From Pardosa pseudoannulata (taxonomy: Eukaryota; Arthropoda; Arachnida; Araneae; Lycosidae), in the NCBI GenBank assembly GCA_032207245.1, contig CM063499.1:37467812-37531811 (forward strand): DNA of 64,000 bases, given 5' to 3'. A model generated the notes under the pieces. It had not been told where the DNA came from. It saw nothing but the letters and a program-made list of their open reading frames with translations, and ran no database searches. The translations under genes and the position numbers were made by a program. Below are positions 25,722 to 36,869 of this stretch, one piece after another (position 1 is the stretch's first letter; each line of letters opens with the position of its first letter).

Positions 25722-25741
25722 TGAGATGCAATAAATAATTT

Positions 25742-26595
25742 TTATGCGTAATTATGAGAGTAATAGAGAAATTTTACCGAATATCCATAAACTTTTAAAA
25801 ATGTAGTCACTTTAAGAGTGCAAGGGAGAAATTTTCCCGAAAATCCATAAATTTTTAAAAATTTAGTCACTTTAAGAGTGCAATGGAGAAATTTTCCCGA
25901 ATATCCATAAACTTTTAAAAATTTAGTCACTTTAAGAATGCAATTGAGAAATTTTCCCGAATATCCATAAACTTCTAAGAATTTAGTCACTTTAAGAGTG
26001 CAATGGAGACATTTTCCCGAATAGACATAAACTTCTAAGAATTTAGTCACTTTAAGAGTGCAATGGAGAAATTTTTACGAATATCCATAAAATTTTAAAA
26101 ATTTAGTCACTTTAAGAGTGCAATGGAGAAATTTTCCCGAAAATCCATAAATTTTTAAAAATTTAGTCACTTTAAGAGTGCAATGGAGAAATTTTCCCGA
26201 AAATCCATAAATTTTTAAAAATTTAGTCACTTTAAGAGTGCAATGGAGAAATTTTCCCGAATATCCACAAACTTCTAAGAATTTAGTCACTTTAAGAGTG
26301 CAATGGAGACATTTTCCCGAATATCCATAAACTTTTAAAAATTTAGTCACTTTAAGAGTGTAATGGAGAAATTTTCCCGAATATCCATAAACTTTTAAAA
26401 ATTTAGTCACTTTAAGAGTGCAATGAAGAAATTTTCCCGAATATCCACAAACTTTTAAAAATGTAGTCACTTTAAGAGTGCAATGGAGAAATTTTCCCGA
26501 ATTTCCATAAACTTCTAAGAATTTAGTCACTTTAAGAGTGCAATGGAGAAATTTTTACGAATATCCATACACTTTTAAAAATTTTAGTAACTTTG
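25742..26595 (-). repeat. Tandem array, exact 60 bp unit, 14 copies, with minus-strand open frame
   Basis: 'agtcactttaagagtgcaat' recurs exactly every 60 bp from about 25805 to 26525 with no indels. The minus strand reads as 20-residue repeats of about VTKFLKVYGYSGKFLHCTLK. Two open stretches, 26075-26530 (151 residues) and 25742-26050 (102 residues), are in the same frame. The single break is a TAA that replaces the glycine codon in one unit. The same change occurs in the last, diverged unit near 26555. No signal peptide, splice site or promoter is evident. The frame may simply follow from a stop-free 60-bp monomer, so a protein is not claimed. Confidence 0.9.
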
Positions 26596-26888
26596 GCAGT
26601 TATAACGTGCACTTCTGAAAGATCGCTTTCAACTCTGAAATATTTAAAAAAGTATTTGAGAAACAGTAATAACAAATGCTTTTATATAGACTGTGCTTCC
26701 TGTATAACTCTAAAAATATTCCTGTCACTGAAGCTGAAGTTTTAATTATTTTACAGAAACAAAATCTAAGAATAAATATAAATTTGTAAAAACTAATATC
26801 AATAGATTTTTTCATTGCATTGTAATCGAATATTTTTAACCTTATTTTAAAAAATTGCAACTGCTGTTTTCAATCATTAAATGGACTT

Positions 26889-27053
26889 AGCGATGGCCGA
26901 ATAGTTAGGGTGCAGGCCTTCGGATCCAGAGTTCGTGGGTTCGAATTACTCAGTGGCATGGAAAATCGTAGCTTTACGGAATCGGCTTTAAGCAGTAGGT
27001 CCCGGTCTCGTGTTACAAAAAGTAGATCGTAGCGCTCCAAACCAAAACAATCT
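26889..27053 (+). mobile_element. tRNA-derived SINE, plus strand
   Basis: Starts with a tRNA-like head: an A-box-like 'tggccgaatagttaggg' and a B box 'gggttcgaatt'. This is followed by 'cagtggcatgg' and the family body 'cggaatcggctttaagc', a 'ggtcccggtctcgtgtt' segment and 'gcgctccaaacc'. It aligns with the minus-strand copies at 50020-50190 and 52630-52816 and the plus copy at 53815. It is not a functional tRNA: the acceptor stem does not close and the body continues beyond the B box. Confidence 0.75.
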
Positions 27054-27054
27054 T

Positions 27055-27512
27055 TAAATTGTATTTTATCAATTTTCAATGATACAGGATTCTACCAATT
27101 CTGGTAAGTAAAGAATTTTGCTTTCATAATATTTCTATCATTTTTCTTAAATGGTCATATTTTTCTAATTTTTATAACTTGGTAAAAATTATATCAGTTT
27201 ATAAATAGTTTTACAATGGAGAAATTAGATTAATATAATGTATTCTTTAGTTTTAACATAATGATAATACTAAATTAAAGAAGAAATGGTACTTTATCAA
27301 TTTTCAATCCTACAGGATTCTAATAATTCTGGTAAGTAAAAAATTTTACTTTCATACTATCTCTATTATTTTTCTTAAATAGCAATATTTTTCTAATTTT
27401 TAGAACTTGGTAAAAATTATATCCGTTCATGAATAGTTTTACAAAGGAGAAATTAGATTGATGTAATGTGTTCTTTAGCTTTGTTTTTTTGATAATACTA
27501 AATTAAAGAAGT
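27055..27512. repeat. Two-copy tandem duplication, ~231 bp
   Basis: The block from 'tatcaattttcaat' through 'aatactaaattaaagaag' occurs at about 27060-27285 and again at about 27290-27510. Copies differ by scattered substitutions. Both keep 'ctacaggattcta' or a close variant followed by 'attctggtaagta'. The SINE at 26889 ends directly at the left copy. Confidence 0.85.
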
Positions 27513-28390
27513 CTATTTTTTCATGGCAATTATAGGCGCCTATATGAGAGAATTTAGGAGGGGGTCTGAGATAAAAATGTGTGTATGCATGTGTTGTATT
27601 TGCATATTTAATTGTTAAATTTAGTTTAAAGAACTGACTTTACAAAATGGGGGGTGGGTGGGTCTCAACCCCTTCTGCACTTTCCATATGGGTGCCCTTG
27701 TTGGCAATGACATTATTTAGCCCCTAAAATTAATTTCTGGGGAGTTTAAAGGAAAGGTTATTAATATGCGTGTATTTAGGCTATTATAAAAATTGAGAAA
27801 ATTTAATACAAGGTTCCTTAAATATCAACATATTGACATCGCGTTTTATTACTTCGTTGTATTTGTATAGATATCTATCAAAACAAGCACGCATATAAAC
27901 AACTAAACTCCTGTGGAAGATTAAAATTCTTTTACTTTCTTTTCTTACAAGAGAATAGTGTTCCTGTTTATACGACAGACGCATCCAAGCGCTAAATCCA
28001 AACCCAAACCTTGACCAAAGTTGCAGGAAAAATGTGAAGTAAAATAAAATAAAACATGAAAAAAAATTACCCTTTCCTCTCTGCAGTTAGAAAGAAGACT
28101 TCACGCATCACTCTTCTTTACAGCCGAATTTGCAAAAGATCTCAAACCGTCATTCGAAGTTGTAGTAGTTTGATTTCCGCATATATGCCTAGTGGAACGA
28201 GCGAAAATCGCCTGATCGCTCACGAGAAATTCTTGACCAGAAGAAATCTAAAAGAAAGCAAAAAGAAAGATTAAATCGTCTGCTTTTCGATACATAGGAA
28301 ACAGGAAGAGTTAAAGCAAAGCAAAAACGGTAAATATTTTCACAGTTATGTAGCAACAGTTTGTAATAAACTGCTAGTGAGGTTCCAATA
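27513..28390. other. Unique stretch, no gene recognised
   Basis: Contains a 72-residue (+) frame at 28056-28274, rich in serine, arginine and lysine, and overlapping minus frames. None shows a known domain. No RNA gene or transposon end is seen. Confidence 0.35.
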
Positions 28391-28394
28391 ATAG

Positions 28395-31300
28395 AAGCTC
28401 TATGTTGCAAACAGAGACCAAAAGTAACATCATGAGAAAAAAGGAGAAGCAAAACAGAAACGAATCAGAGTTAGTGACATGTGTTTCTGAAGTGCACGAA
28501 ACTTTGTCAAAATTAAAAGGATTTACGTATAAGGCCTTATGTATACTGAAAGGACAGACTAGAAGCAAGAACAATAGAAAAAAATAAAAGGAAGATAGAG
28601 ACGAACCAGAGTTACAGATAAAATAGAGCAATTTGTCGCAACTTCACGAACTATTATAATGCAGTTTCCATTCATTTTCATGTTTACAACAGCCAATAGA
28701 CAAACAATAAACTGCCCTTCCGTTTGAAACTAAAGCCAGAATTGTCGTAATTTGAGAATTTGCCCTCCTGCGTGAAATCGCCTTATTCTCTGAAGAGCTC
28801 GAAATTTTGTCAAAATTAAAAGGATTCAGGTATATAGTCTTACGTATACTGTAATAAGGTTAGACCCAAGATCTTGATAAAAAAGAAAAATGAAGATAGA
28901 GACGAACCAAATTTAGAGATATAATTTTCTAAAGCGCTCGAAATTTTGACAAAATTAAAATGATTTAGGTATAATCTCTTATGTATGCTGTAAGCATAGA
29001 CTAGAAGAAAGATCACGAGAAAAAAGGAAAAGGAAGATAGAGAAGAAACAGTTAGAGGTACATTTCTCTGAAACACACGAATTTTTGACAAAATTAGAAT
29101 GATTTAGGTATAAGCTCTTATGTATACTGTAAGCACAGACTAGAAGCAAGATCAGGAGAAAAAATGAGAAGGAAGATGGAAACGAACCAGAGTTAGAGAT
29201 ACAATTCTCTGAAGAGCACGAAATTTTGGCAAAATTAAAATAATTTAGGTATCAGCTCTTATGCATACTGTAAGCAAAGACTGTAAGCAAGATCAGGAGA
29301 AAAAAGGAAAAGGAAGATAGAGACGGACCAGAGTTAGAGATACAATTTTCTAAAATACACGAAATTTTGACAAAATTAAAATGATTTAAGTATAAGCTCT
29401 TATATATACTGTAAGCACAGACTAGAAGCAAATAAAAAGAAAAAAGGAAGATAGAGACAAACCAGAGTTAGAGATACAATTTTCTGAAGTGCACGAAATT
29501 TTGACCAAATTAAAATAGTTTAGGTATAAGCTCTTATGTATGCTGTAAGCCCAGACTAGAAGTAAGATCAAGAAAAAAAAGAAAAGGAAGATAGAGATGA
29601 ACCAGAGTTAGAGATACAATTCTCTGAAGCGCACAAAGTTTTGACAAAATTAAAATGATTTAGGTATAAGCTCTTATGTATACTGTAAGCCCAGACTAGA
29701 AGCAAGATTAAGACAAAAAAGAAAAGGAAGATAGAGACGAACCAGAGTTAGAGATACAATTCTCTGAAGCGAACGAAATTTTGACAAAATTAAAATGATT
29801 TAGGTATAAGCTCTTATGTATACTGTAATAAGATTAGACCCAAGATCTTGATAAAAAAGAAAAAGGAATATAAAGAAGAACCAGAGTTACAGATACAATT
29901 CCATGAAGCGCACGAAATTTTGTCAAAATTAAAAGGATTTAGGTATAAGGTATTATGTATGCTGTCAGTACAGACTAGAATCAAGATCAAGAGAAAAAAG
30001 GAAAAGAAAGATAGAGACGAACCAGACTTAGAGATATAATTCTCTGAAGCGCACGAAACTTTGAAAAAATTAAAATGATTTAGGTAAAAGCTCTTATCTA
30101 TACTGTAATCATAGACTAGACTCAAGATCACGAGAAAAAAGGAAAAGAAAAATAGATACAATTCTTTGAAGCGCACAAAATTTTGAAAAAATTAAAATGA
30201 TTTAGGTATAAGCTTTTATGTATACTGTAATAAGACTAGACTGAAGATATTAAGAAAAAAGAAAAAGGAAGATAAAGACGAACCAGAGTTAGAGATACAA
30301 TTCTCTGAAACACACGAAATTTTGTCAAAATTAGAATGATTTAGGTATAAGCTCTTATTTATACTGTAAGCCCAGACTAGAAGCAGGATCGTGAGAAAAA
30401 AAGGAAAAGGAAGATAAGATAGAGACAAACCAGAGTTAGAGATACAATTCTCTGAAACGTACAAAATTTTGCAAAATTAGAAGGATTTAGGTATGTGCTC
30501 TTATGTATTCTGTAAGCATAGACTAGAAGCAAGGTCAGGAGAAAAAAGGAGAAGAAAGATAGAGACTAACCAGAGTTAGAGATACAATTCTCTGAAGCGC
30601 ACAAAGTTTTGACAAAATTAAAATGATTTAGGTATAAGCTCTTACGTGTACTGTAAGCCCAGACTAGAAGCAACACCATGAGAAAAAAAGCAAAGAAAGA
30701 TTGAGACAAACCAGAGTTAGAGATACAATTCACTGAAACGCACAAAAGTTTGCAAAATTAAAAGGGTTTAGTTATCAGCTCTTATGTATATTGTAAGCAA
30801 AGACTAGAAGAAAGATCATGAGAAAAAATAAAAAGGAAGATAGAGACGAACCAGAGTTAGAGGTACATTTCTCTAAATCACACGAAATTTTGACAAAATT
30901 AAAATGATTTAGGCACAAGCTGTTATGTGTACTGTAAGCACAGACTTGAAGCAAGATCAAGGGAAAAAAGGAAAAGAAAGATAGAGACGAACCAGAGTTA
31001 GAGATACAATTCTCTAAAGCGCACGAAACTTTGAAAAAATTAAAATGATTTAGATATAAGCTCTTATGTATACTGTAATAAGACTAGACGCAAGATCTTG
31101 AGAAAAAAAGGAAAAGGAAGATAAAGACGAATCAGAGTTAGAGATACAATTTTCTAAAACACACGAAATTTTGACAAAATTAAAATGATTTAGGTATAAG
31201 CTCTTATGTATACTGTAATAAGACTAGATCCAAGATCTTGATAAAAAAGGAAAGGGAAGATAAAGATGAACTAGACTTAGAGATACAATTCTCTGAAGCG

Positions 31301-32610
31301 CACGAAATTTTGTCAAAATTAAAAGGATTTAGGTATAAGGTATTATGTATGCTGTCAGTACAGACTAGAATCAAGATCATGAGAAAAAAGGAAAAGGAAG
31401 ATAGAGACGAACCAGAGTTAGAGATACAATTCTCTGAAGCACACGAAGCTTTGAAAAAATTAAAATGATATAGGTAAAAGCTCTTATCTATAGTGTAATC
31501 ATAGACTATACTCAAGATCGTGAGAAAAAAAGGAAAAGAAAAATAGATACAATTCTTTGAAGCTCACAAAATTTTGAAAAAATTAAAATGATTTAGGTAT
31601 AAGCTTTTATGTATTTGTAATAAGACTAGACGCAAGATATTAAGTAAAAAGAAAAAGAAGATAAAGACGAACCAGAGTTAGAAATACAATTCTCCGAAGA
31701 GCACGAAACTTTGAAAAAATTAAAAGGATTTAGGTATTTGCTCTTATGTATACTATAAGCATAGACTAGAAGCAAGATCAGGAGTAAAAAGGAAAAAGAA
31801 GATAAAGACGAACCAGAGTTAGAAATACAATTCTCCGAAGAGCACGAAACTTTGAAAAAATTAAAAGGATTTAGGTATTTGCTCTTATGTATACTATAAG
31901 CATAGACTAGAAGCAAGATCAGGAGAAAAAAGGAAAAGAAAGAGACGAACCAGAGTTAGAGATACAATTCTCTAAAGCGCACGAAATTTTGACGAAATTA
32001 AAATAATTTAGGTATAAGCTCTTATGTATACTGTAAGCACAAACTAGAAGCATGAGAATGAGAAAAAAAGGAAAAATAAGATAAAAAAGAACCAGAGTTA
32101 GAGATACAATTCTCTGAAGCGCACGAAGGTTTTTCATAATCAAAAAGATTTACGTATGACTTGCTTACATATGCTGTAAGCACTATCCAGAAGCAAGAAG
32201 AGGAGAAAAAAAGAAAAGAAAAAAGGAGAAGAACCAGAGTATGTGACTTGATTATATGAAGTTCACAAAAGTTTGTCAGAATTAAAATTATTTAAGTAAG
32301 AGTTTCTTACTTATGCTATAAGCTCAAACTAGAAGTAAGATTATAAGAGAAAAAGAGAAAGAAGAGAAAGTCGAACCAGAAATAGTGCCATGTTTTCTGA
32401 AGCGCACGAAATTTTGTCACAATTAAAATGATTTATGTATGAGCTGCTTACATATCATTTATACACATACCAGAAACAAGATCATGAGAGTAAAGAAGAA
32501 GGAAGATCGAGACGAACCGGAGTTAGTGCTTTGTTTATTCAAGCACACGAAATTTTCATAAAATTAAAATGATTTATGTATGAAATGCTTACGCATGATT
32601 TATGCCCAGT
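28395..32610. repeat. Tandem array, ~140 bp unit, about 30 copies
   Basis: 'gaaccagagttagagataca' recurs about every 133-141 bp, followed by 'ctgaagcgcacgaaa', 'aaaatgatttaggtataag' and 'actagaagcaagatca'. Read (+), the monomer gives a lysine/glutamate-rich peptide with RKKEKEDRDEPELE then IQFSEAHEILSKLK. Most units have a TGA where some have GGA (LK-stop-F versus LKGF). Read (-), the monomer is also open in many units. Small indels break both frames repeatedly; the longest pieces are 120 residues (-) at 29814-30176 and 103 (-) at 31204-31515. Outer copies near 28410 and 32250-32600 are diverged. A non-repeat insert lies at about 28626-28790. Confidence 0.9.
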
Positions 32611-33076
32611 CCCCGGTTAATTTTTACCGGTATTCTAGTTGTGCATATACAAGATGATGCTACTTCTGACTAACTGACAGACTTCACTCTATATGCTCTG
32701 TGATTGCAAAAAGCCATTTACATTTAAGCATTTGTGTACTAAAGCAATAAAATTTTATAAAATGATTAAATTGATTATTAATCAAAATTTTAAAAAATAT
32801 TCTTTTGTCCTCCTTTTATATAAGTTAAGGCTTCAGGTATATGAAACAAAAATATGCTTTTTTAGGAATTTTTCTGGTAAAAAATTGATCAATTAAAGAT
32901 AATGGTAGGAGTATTTATTCATACTTATTGAATGATAACAAAATAACATAAACTTTTACAAGCTTAACAGCTTCTACAAATACTTCTACAACTTTACTAA
33001 CACATTATCTTTCGATAAGAATACAACTCTATACAATCATAAAACGTGCATACACTGGAGTTAGAAGTTGAAAATA
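32611..33076. other. Unique spacer
   Basis: AT-rich sequence between the 140-bp array and the mariner element. A 67-residue frame at 32693-32896 (+) has no recognised domain. Confidence 0.35.
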
Positions 33077-34338
33077 CGACGGTTACTCTGAAATTTTTGA
33101 GGTACGCGCAGGTAAGAATTTACGAAATAAAAATAACGGTTTAATTTTAAAATACAAAGTATTTCAACACAGGAGACGATTTTTTAATGACTTACTTCAA
33201 CTTGTTTAGTGTTGAATAAATTTCAAACAGACGAGAAAATGGAGTTGACGCGAAAACATTTTCGCGCTATGATTTTCTACGATTTTAAAGAAGGATTAAA
33301 TCAAGAAGAATACTTTCAACAGTTGCAATTGGTATTTGGTGAGGAATTTCCAGCTCGTGCTACTGTATTCAGATGGTTTAAAGAATTTAACAGAGGTCGC
33401 CATTTTCTTCAGGATGAAGAACACACAGGAAGGCCGCCGTCGGCAGTAATCTCGTATAATGTGTCTGCCATACGAAAAATGTTAATGGATGATAATCTCT
33501 GCACCTATCAACTTATACAGAAGGAACTTAACATTGGATCCTCAGCTACACACAAAATTATTAATGAAGAATTACATATGAAAAAAGTAGTTTGCCTTTA
33601 GGTTACCCATAATCTAACTGAGCACCAAAAAGGAGAGCGTGCCAGAATAAGTAAAGAAAATCCTAAATTGCTCAATGATGGTGGCCACCGCAACACTTCT
33701 GAAATTGTAACAGGTGATGAAACGTACATACCATTTTTTGACGTTCCAACACGACAAGAAAACAAAGTATGGGTCTTTGAAGATCATCCCACTTCGTCAA
33801 TGGTGAAAAGACAACGCGCACTGAAAAAATTGATGTATGCCGTTTTCTTCAGAATTACGGGATTGGTCAAAGCCATCAAGTTGGAAGGATAGAAGACAGT
33901 AACAGCAAACTGGTATACCACTAAATGTCTTCCACAAATTCTACAATAAGTGAATGTTAGCGGACTAATGCTTCACCACGACAGTGCATCTTCACATACA
34001 GCCGGATTAACAGTTGAGTTTCTTAAACAAAAACAAAATAAAGTGGTAGAACATCCGCCGTATTCACCTGACCTAGATATGTGGGACTTTTGGCTATTCT
34101 TTAATCTAAAAAAGAACTTACGTGGACGTCGTTTTCACTCAGAAGAAGAGATTGATGCGGCTATAAATGCATTTTTTCATCTGTTACATGAAATGAATGG
34201 CTTGAGGCATTTAATCTGTGGAAAATTCGTCTACAAAAGTGCATTGATGCTGAAGGAGACTACTTTGAACAACCTAACATTTTGTAAGTACAACTTTAAA
34301 AACCTAGTTGTATCTCAAATATTTCAGAGTGACCCTCG
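33077..34338 (+). mobile_element. mariner element, full length, inactivated
   Basis: Terminal inverted repeats: the left end 33077 begins 'cgacggttactctgaaattt' and the right end read inward is 'cgagggtcactctgaaatat'. TA lies outside each end (33075-33076 and 34339-34340), the mariner target. The length of 1262 bp is normal for mariner. The element holds a single transposase gene on the plus strand. Confidence 0.93.
33239..34287 (+). pseudogene. mariner transposase pseudogene
   Basis: This once encoded the DD34D transposase that binds the terminal repeats and cuts and pastes mariner. I chose the ATG at 33239 (MELTRKHFRAMIFYDFKEG), the usual start; the in-frame codons before it are not family-like. 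The N-terminal helix-turn-helix region is intact to 33598. Three in-frame stops follow: TAG 33599-33601 (at the position of the tryptophan in the WVPH motif), TAG 33890-33892 and TAA 33947-33949. A frameshift near 34190 then displaces the C-terminus, which continues in another frame (AFNLWKIRLQKCIDAEGDYF) to the TAA at 34285-34287. The catalytic aspartates remain: TGDET at 33716-33718, HHD at 33980-33982, and WDF at 34085-34087, with 34 residues between the last two. It resembles a mariner lineage widespread in insects and other arthropods. It cannot make active enzyme. Confidence 0.93.
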
Positions 34339-34540
34339 TACATTTAAGATCTAGTTGAAAATAGGAGACGATTTGGAACGAAAAATACTTTGAAGTTTGG
34401 TAGAACTTTGGTAGTTGTCTAAGAAGTCCAGCTCAAAAAGTAGATATCAGTATCAAAATATTTTAAAAACCTGTTACTAACTTCACAGGATTTCAAACCA
34501 GACATAAGATATCAATATACCATATTCTTAAATCCCTTAA
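34339..34540. other. Spacer between two DNA transposons
   Basis: About 200 bp of unique sequence ending in the TTAA (34537-34540) that flanks the next element. Confidence 0.4.
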
Positions 34541-34947
34541 CACTTTGACTGCCAAGCCAAAATTGCAAATGTTCACAACGGGGCCAAACTTTTTTTTTGT
34601 GTAATTTGTATTTTTTCAACATAAAACTATATATAAAAACAATATTTTAAAACAAACTCTCTCTATTTATATATATTCCCTTTTTTGTTGCATGCTCCAA
34701 ATATTTAATTTTTCATAAAACTTAGCTCATAAAATCGTCACATATACCAATTTGCGCAAACCACGTATACCTAACACATCGTAGGGAGCCCAACAATCAA
34801 ACTCCAATACGATTTTCATGTAACTGATAACATCTTTGATAGCCATGGCCTGAAGTGTTAAAACACCATGGCTATCATATCGGATAGTCAGTGTCTCAAC
34901 GGAAATATCACTGGATATCACATATGATAGCCATGGCAGTCAAAGTG
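34541..34947. mobile_element. piggyBac-type MITE (TTAA target)
   Basis: The ends are inverted: left 'cactttgactgccaagcc', right read inward 'cactttgactgccatggc'. TTAA is present on both sides (34537-34540 and 34948-34951), the target of the piggyBac superfamily. The 407-bp interior has no transposase. It contains a 12-bp inverted repeat 'gatagccatgg' around 34838-34880, and the same word occurs again by the right end. Superfamily assignment rests on the TTAA and the C-A-C start of the repeats. Confidence 0.8.
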
Positions 34948-35147
34948 TTAATGTAATTTGTGTGAAACTTGTTAATGCTGTAAATCTGTAAAAATCTTTA
35001 AACTCTTAATGAAGAAAATCTTACCAACTTAATTTTTTTTTGTATAAAACTGCATAACATATGTCATGCAAACATTATAATCTATGTAAACTATGAATGT
35101 TTCGAAAATTATGTATTCTATTTGTGCTATATGTGGTATGTAAACTA

Positions 35148-35945
35148 CACTCGAGAGCCAAAACAATATGACCACCCCTACATTTTGCAATGAACTCGCC
35201 TGGATGACATGGAAGGCACTTGATCAGATGGAAGTGGTATTTAACTGCTGCTGGAGAGTCTGAAGAATCATTTTTTCACTTACTTCTGTTTGTCATGGGA
35301 AATGCTGCGGATCTAAGCGATTTTGATAGAGGGCAGATTGTAATGGCTCGAAGATTCGGAACAAGTATTTCCGAAACTGCACGACTCGTGGATTGTTCGC
35401 GATCTACAGTTGTTAGTACTTATGCAAAGTGGATGAATGACGGTGAAACCAGCAGTAGACGACATGGTGTTGGACGTCCACACGATGTCAAAGAAAAAGG
35501 TCGTCGGGGACTGTGAAGCAAAACCGGAGCCAGACAGTGGCTCAGCTGACAACCCAATACAATGCAGGACCAAGTAGATAGTATCGGAGCACACTGTTCA
35601 GCGGACACTGTTGGATATGGGGCTAAGCAGCAAACGTCCCACTCGTGTGTTTTGTTGACCAAGCGTCATCGCCAACTGCGCCAACACTGGGCCCGTGAAC
35701 ATCGTGACTAGTCCATGGATCAGTGGGAGAGAGTTGTCTGGTCAGATGAATCATGGTTTGTCATTCTTCATGCCGATGGCCGTGTCAGGATACGCCGTCT
35801 TCCAGGCGAACATTTGCTCTCTCAATGTACAGTAGGTCATACATAGGCCGGTGGTGACGGTATTATTCTTTGGGGGAAGTTCCCTTGGGTTCCCTTGGGC
35901 CAACTAGTTATTGACATGTAGTCATAATGTTTAGGCTTTTGAGTG
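35148..35945 (+). mobile_element. Tc1-like element, internal deletion derivative
   Basis: The left end is 'cactcgagagccaaaacaat' and the right end read inward is 'cactcaaaagcctaaacatt'. TA lies outside both (35146-35147 and 35946-35947). Intact relatives are about 1.3-1.6 kb; this one is 798 bp because the sequence coding for the second and third catalytic residues has been lost. Confidence 0.88.
35295..35925 (+). pseudogene. Tc1-like transposase pseudogene, truncated
   Basis: Starts at the ATG 35295 ([20 protein letters not shown]), the usual start of this Tc1 lineage. The paired-type helix-turn-helix is clear ([20 protein letters not shown]), followed by the GRPH segment. A TGA at 35514-35516 ends the first frame. 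The family sequence continues in other frames: QNRSQTVAQLT, then SEHTVQRTLLDMGL, then the catalytic segment VVWSDESWFVI with its first aspartate at 35755-35757. After an ILWGKFPW-like segment (about 35865-35890) the gene stops and the right terminal repeat begins, so the second and third acidic residues are absent. There are at least three frame lesions. Not functional. Confidence 0.9.
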
Positions 35946-35947
35946 TA

Positions 35948-36865
35948 TGTATAAATTCTTGTTTTAATGTTTCAATAAAAATGTTTCAATAAATTGTGTA
36001 GGATACTCAACGAAATATGACACTGAATTATATGATATACCGTATTTTAAACGTATATGATATATAGTGTGCTGTATGCCTCTAAATACTGATGTAAATC
36101 GTGTATTTACAATCACACATTTTAATTCATTTTTACATCCATTTCCCGCATCTATCGTTTTGTATTTCTATTTCCTTGAAAAACGATGAATCGAGTTTCC
36201 ATCATACATTCCCAGACATATATTTCATTTTTGTTTCCTTCATTTTAGTTTTTTATTTTAAAAATTGTATTTATCATTCCGCGGGTAAATATATCAATGC
36301 ACTGCGATTCTATTTCGAGATAGCCAACTTCCAGATAACAATCTCAGATGATTTCCCTTCTGCTATTTTCATCACCTTGCAGGACGTGTTCCCCATTTCC
36401 AAAATGCAATGTAATCGTGTCGGAATTAAAAACAAAGTTCGGCTATAAGACCCACATATCTTCTTTCAGGAAATAAATGAAAATATGGTATAAAAAAAAA
36501 CGATAGCAACTTATGGTAGGAAGTGAGAGTTTGTTGCATCTCAAAATCTGGATTTGCTCTTTACTTTTTTGGTAACAAACAATGAAAAAGGACTTAAAAG
36601 GCATTCATAATCTTTATAAACGAGAGCAATATACTCTGAATTATGACCTATTCTTAGTTGCTGAATCGTTCTTTTTTAAATAAAAAAATTTGAAAAGTAG
36701 GATAGATCTACAATGTAGTATTTTTCTCTTTATATATTTTTAACTCATAACCGAAAACATCTTTTAGCTGCTATCGTTTTCAGTTTTTTACTTTTTGGTA
36801 TAAAAATCATGTATAAATTACTATGATGTCTACCTATCTATTTTCTTTTCAGTCCTCTTGTTCAA
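35948..36865. other. Mostly unique stretch, no confirmed gene
   Basis: Includes a 115-residue (+) frame at 36101-36448 that is low-complexity and hydrophobic. Within 36310-36396 the minus strand has a short frame described separately. No tandem order. Confidence 0.35.
36310..36396 (-). CDS. Possible short coding exon (weak)
   Basis: The minus strand has an ATG at 36396 in a favourable context ('ggaaatggg') that starts MGNTSCK. Glycine at position 2 and serine at position 5 would fit an N-myristoylation signal. The AAG of codon 7 is followed by GTGATG, which could act as a splice donor; otherwise the frame runs 28 codons to a TAG at 36310-36312. No acceptor-linked downstream exon can be found in the window with confidence. 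I do not recognise a family. This may be chance. Confidence 0.15.
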   Translation of the reverse strand: MGNTSCKVMKIAEGKSSEIVIWKLAISK

Positions 36866-36869
36866 ATAC

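Noticed and set aside
26889..26975. Functional tRNA gene
   Set aside because: A and B boxes are present but the acceptor stem does not pair and the sequence continues as the SINE body shared by four other copies.
29814..32143. Series of minus-strand frames as a serine-rich protein gene
   Set aside because: They are read-through of the 140-bp repeat, broken by indels at most unit junctions.
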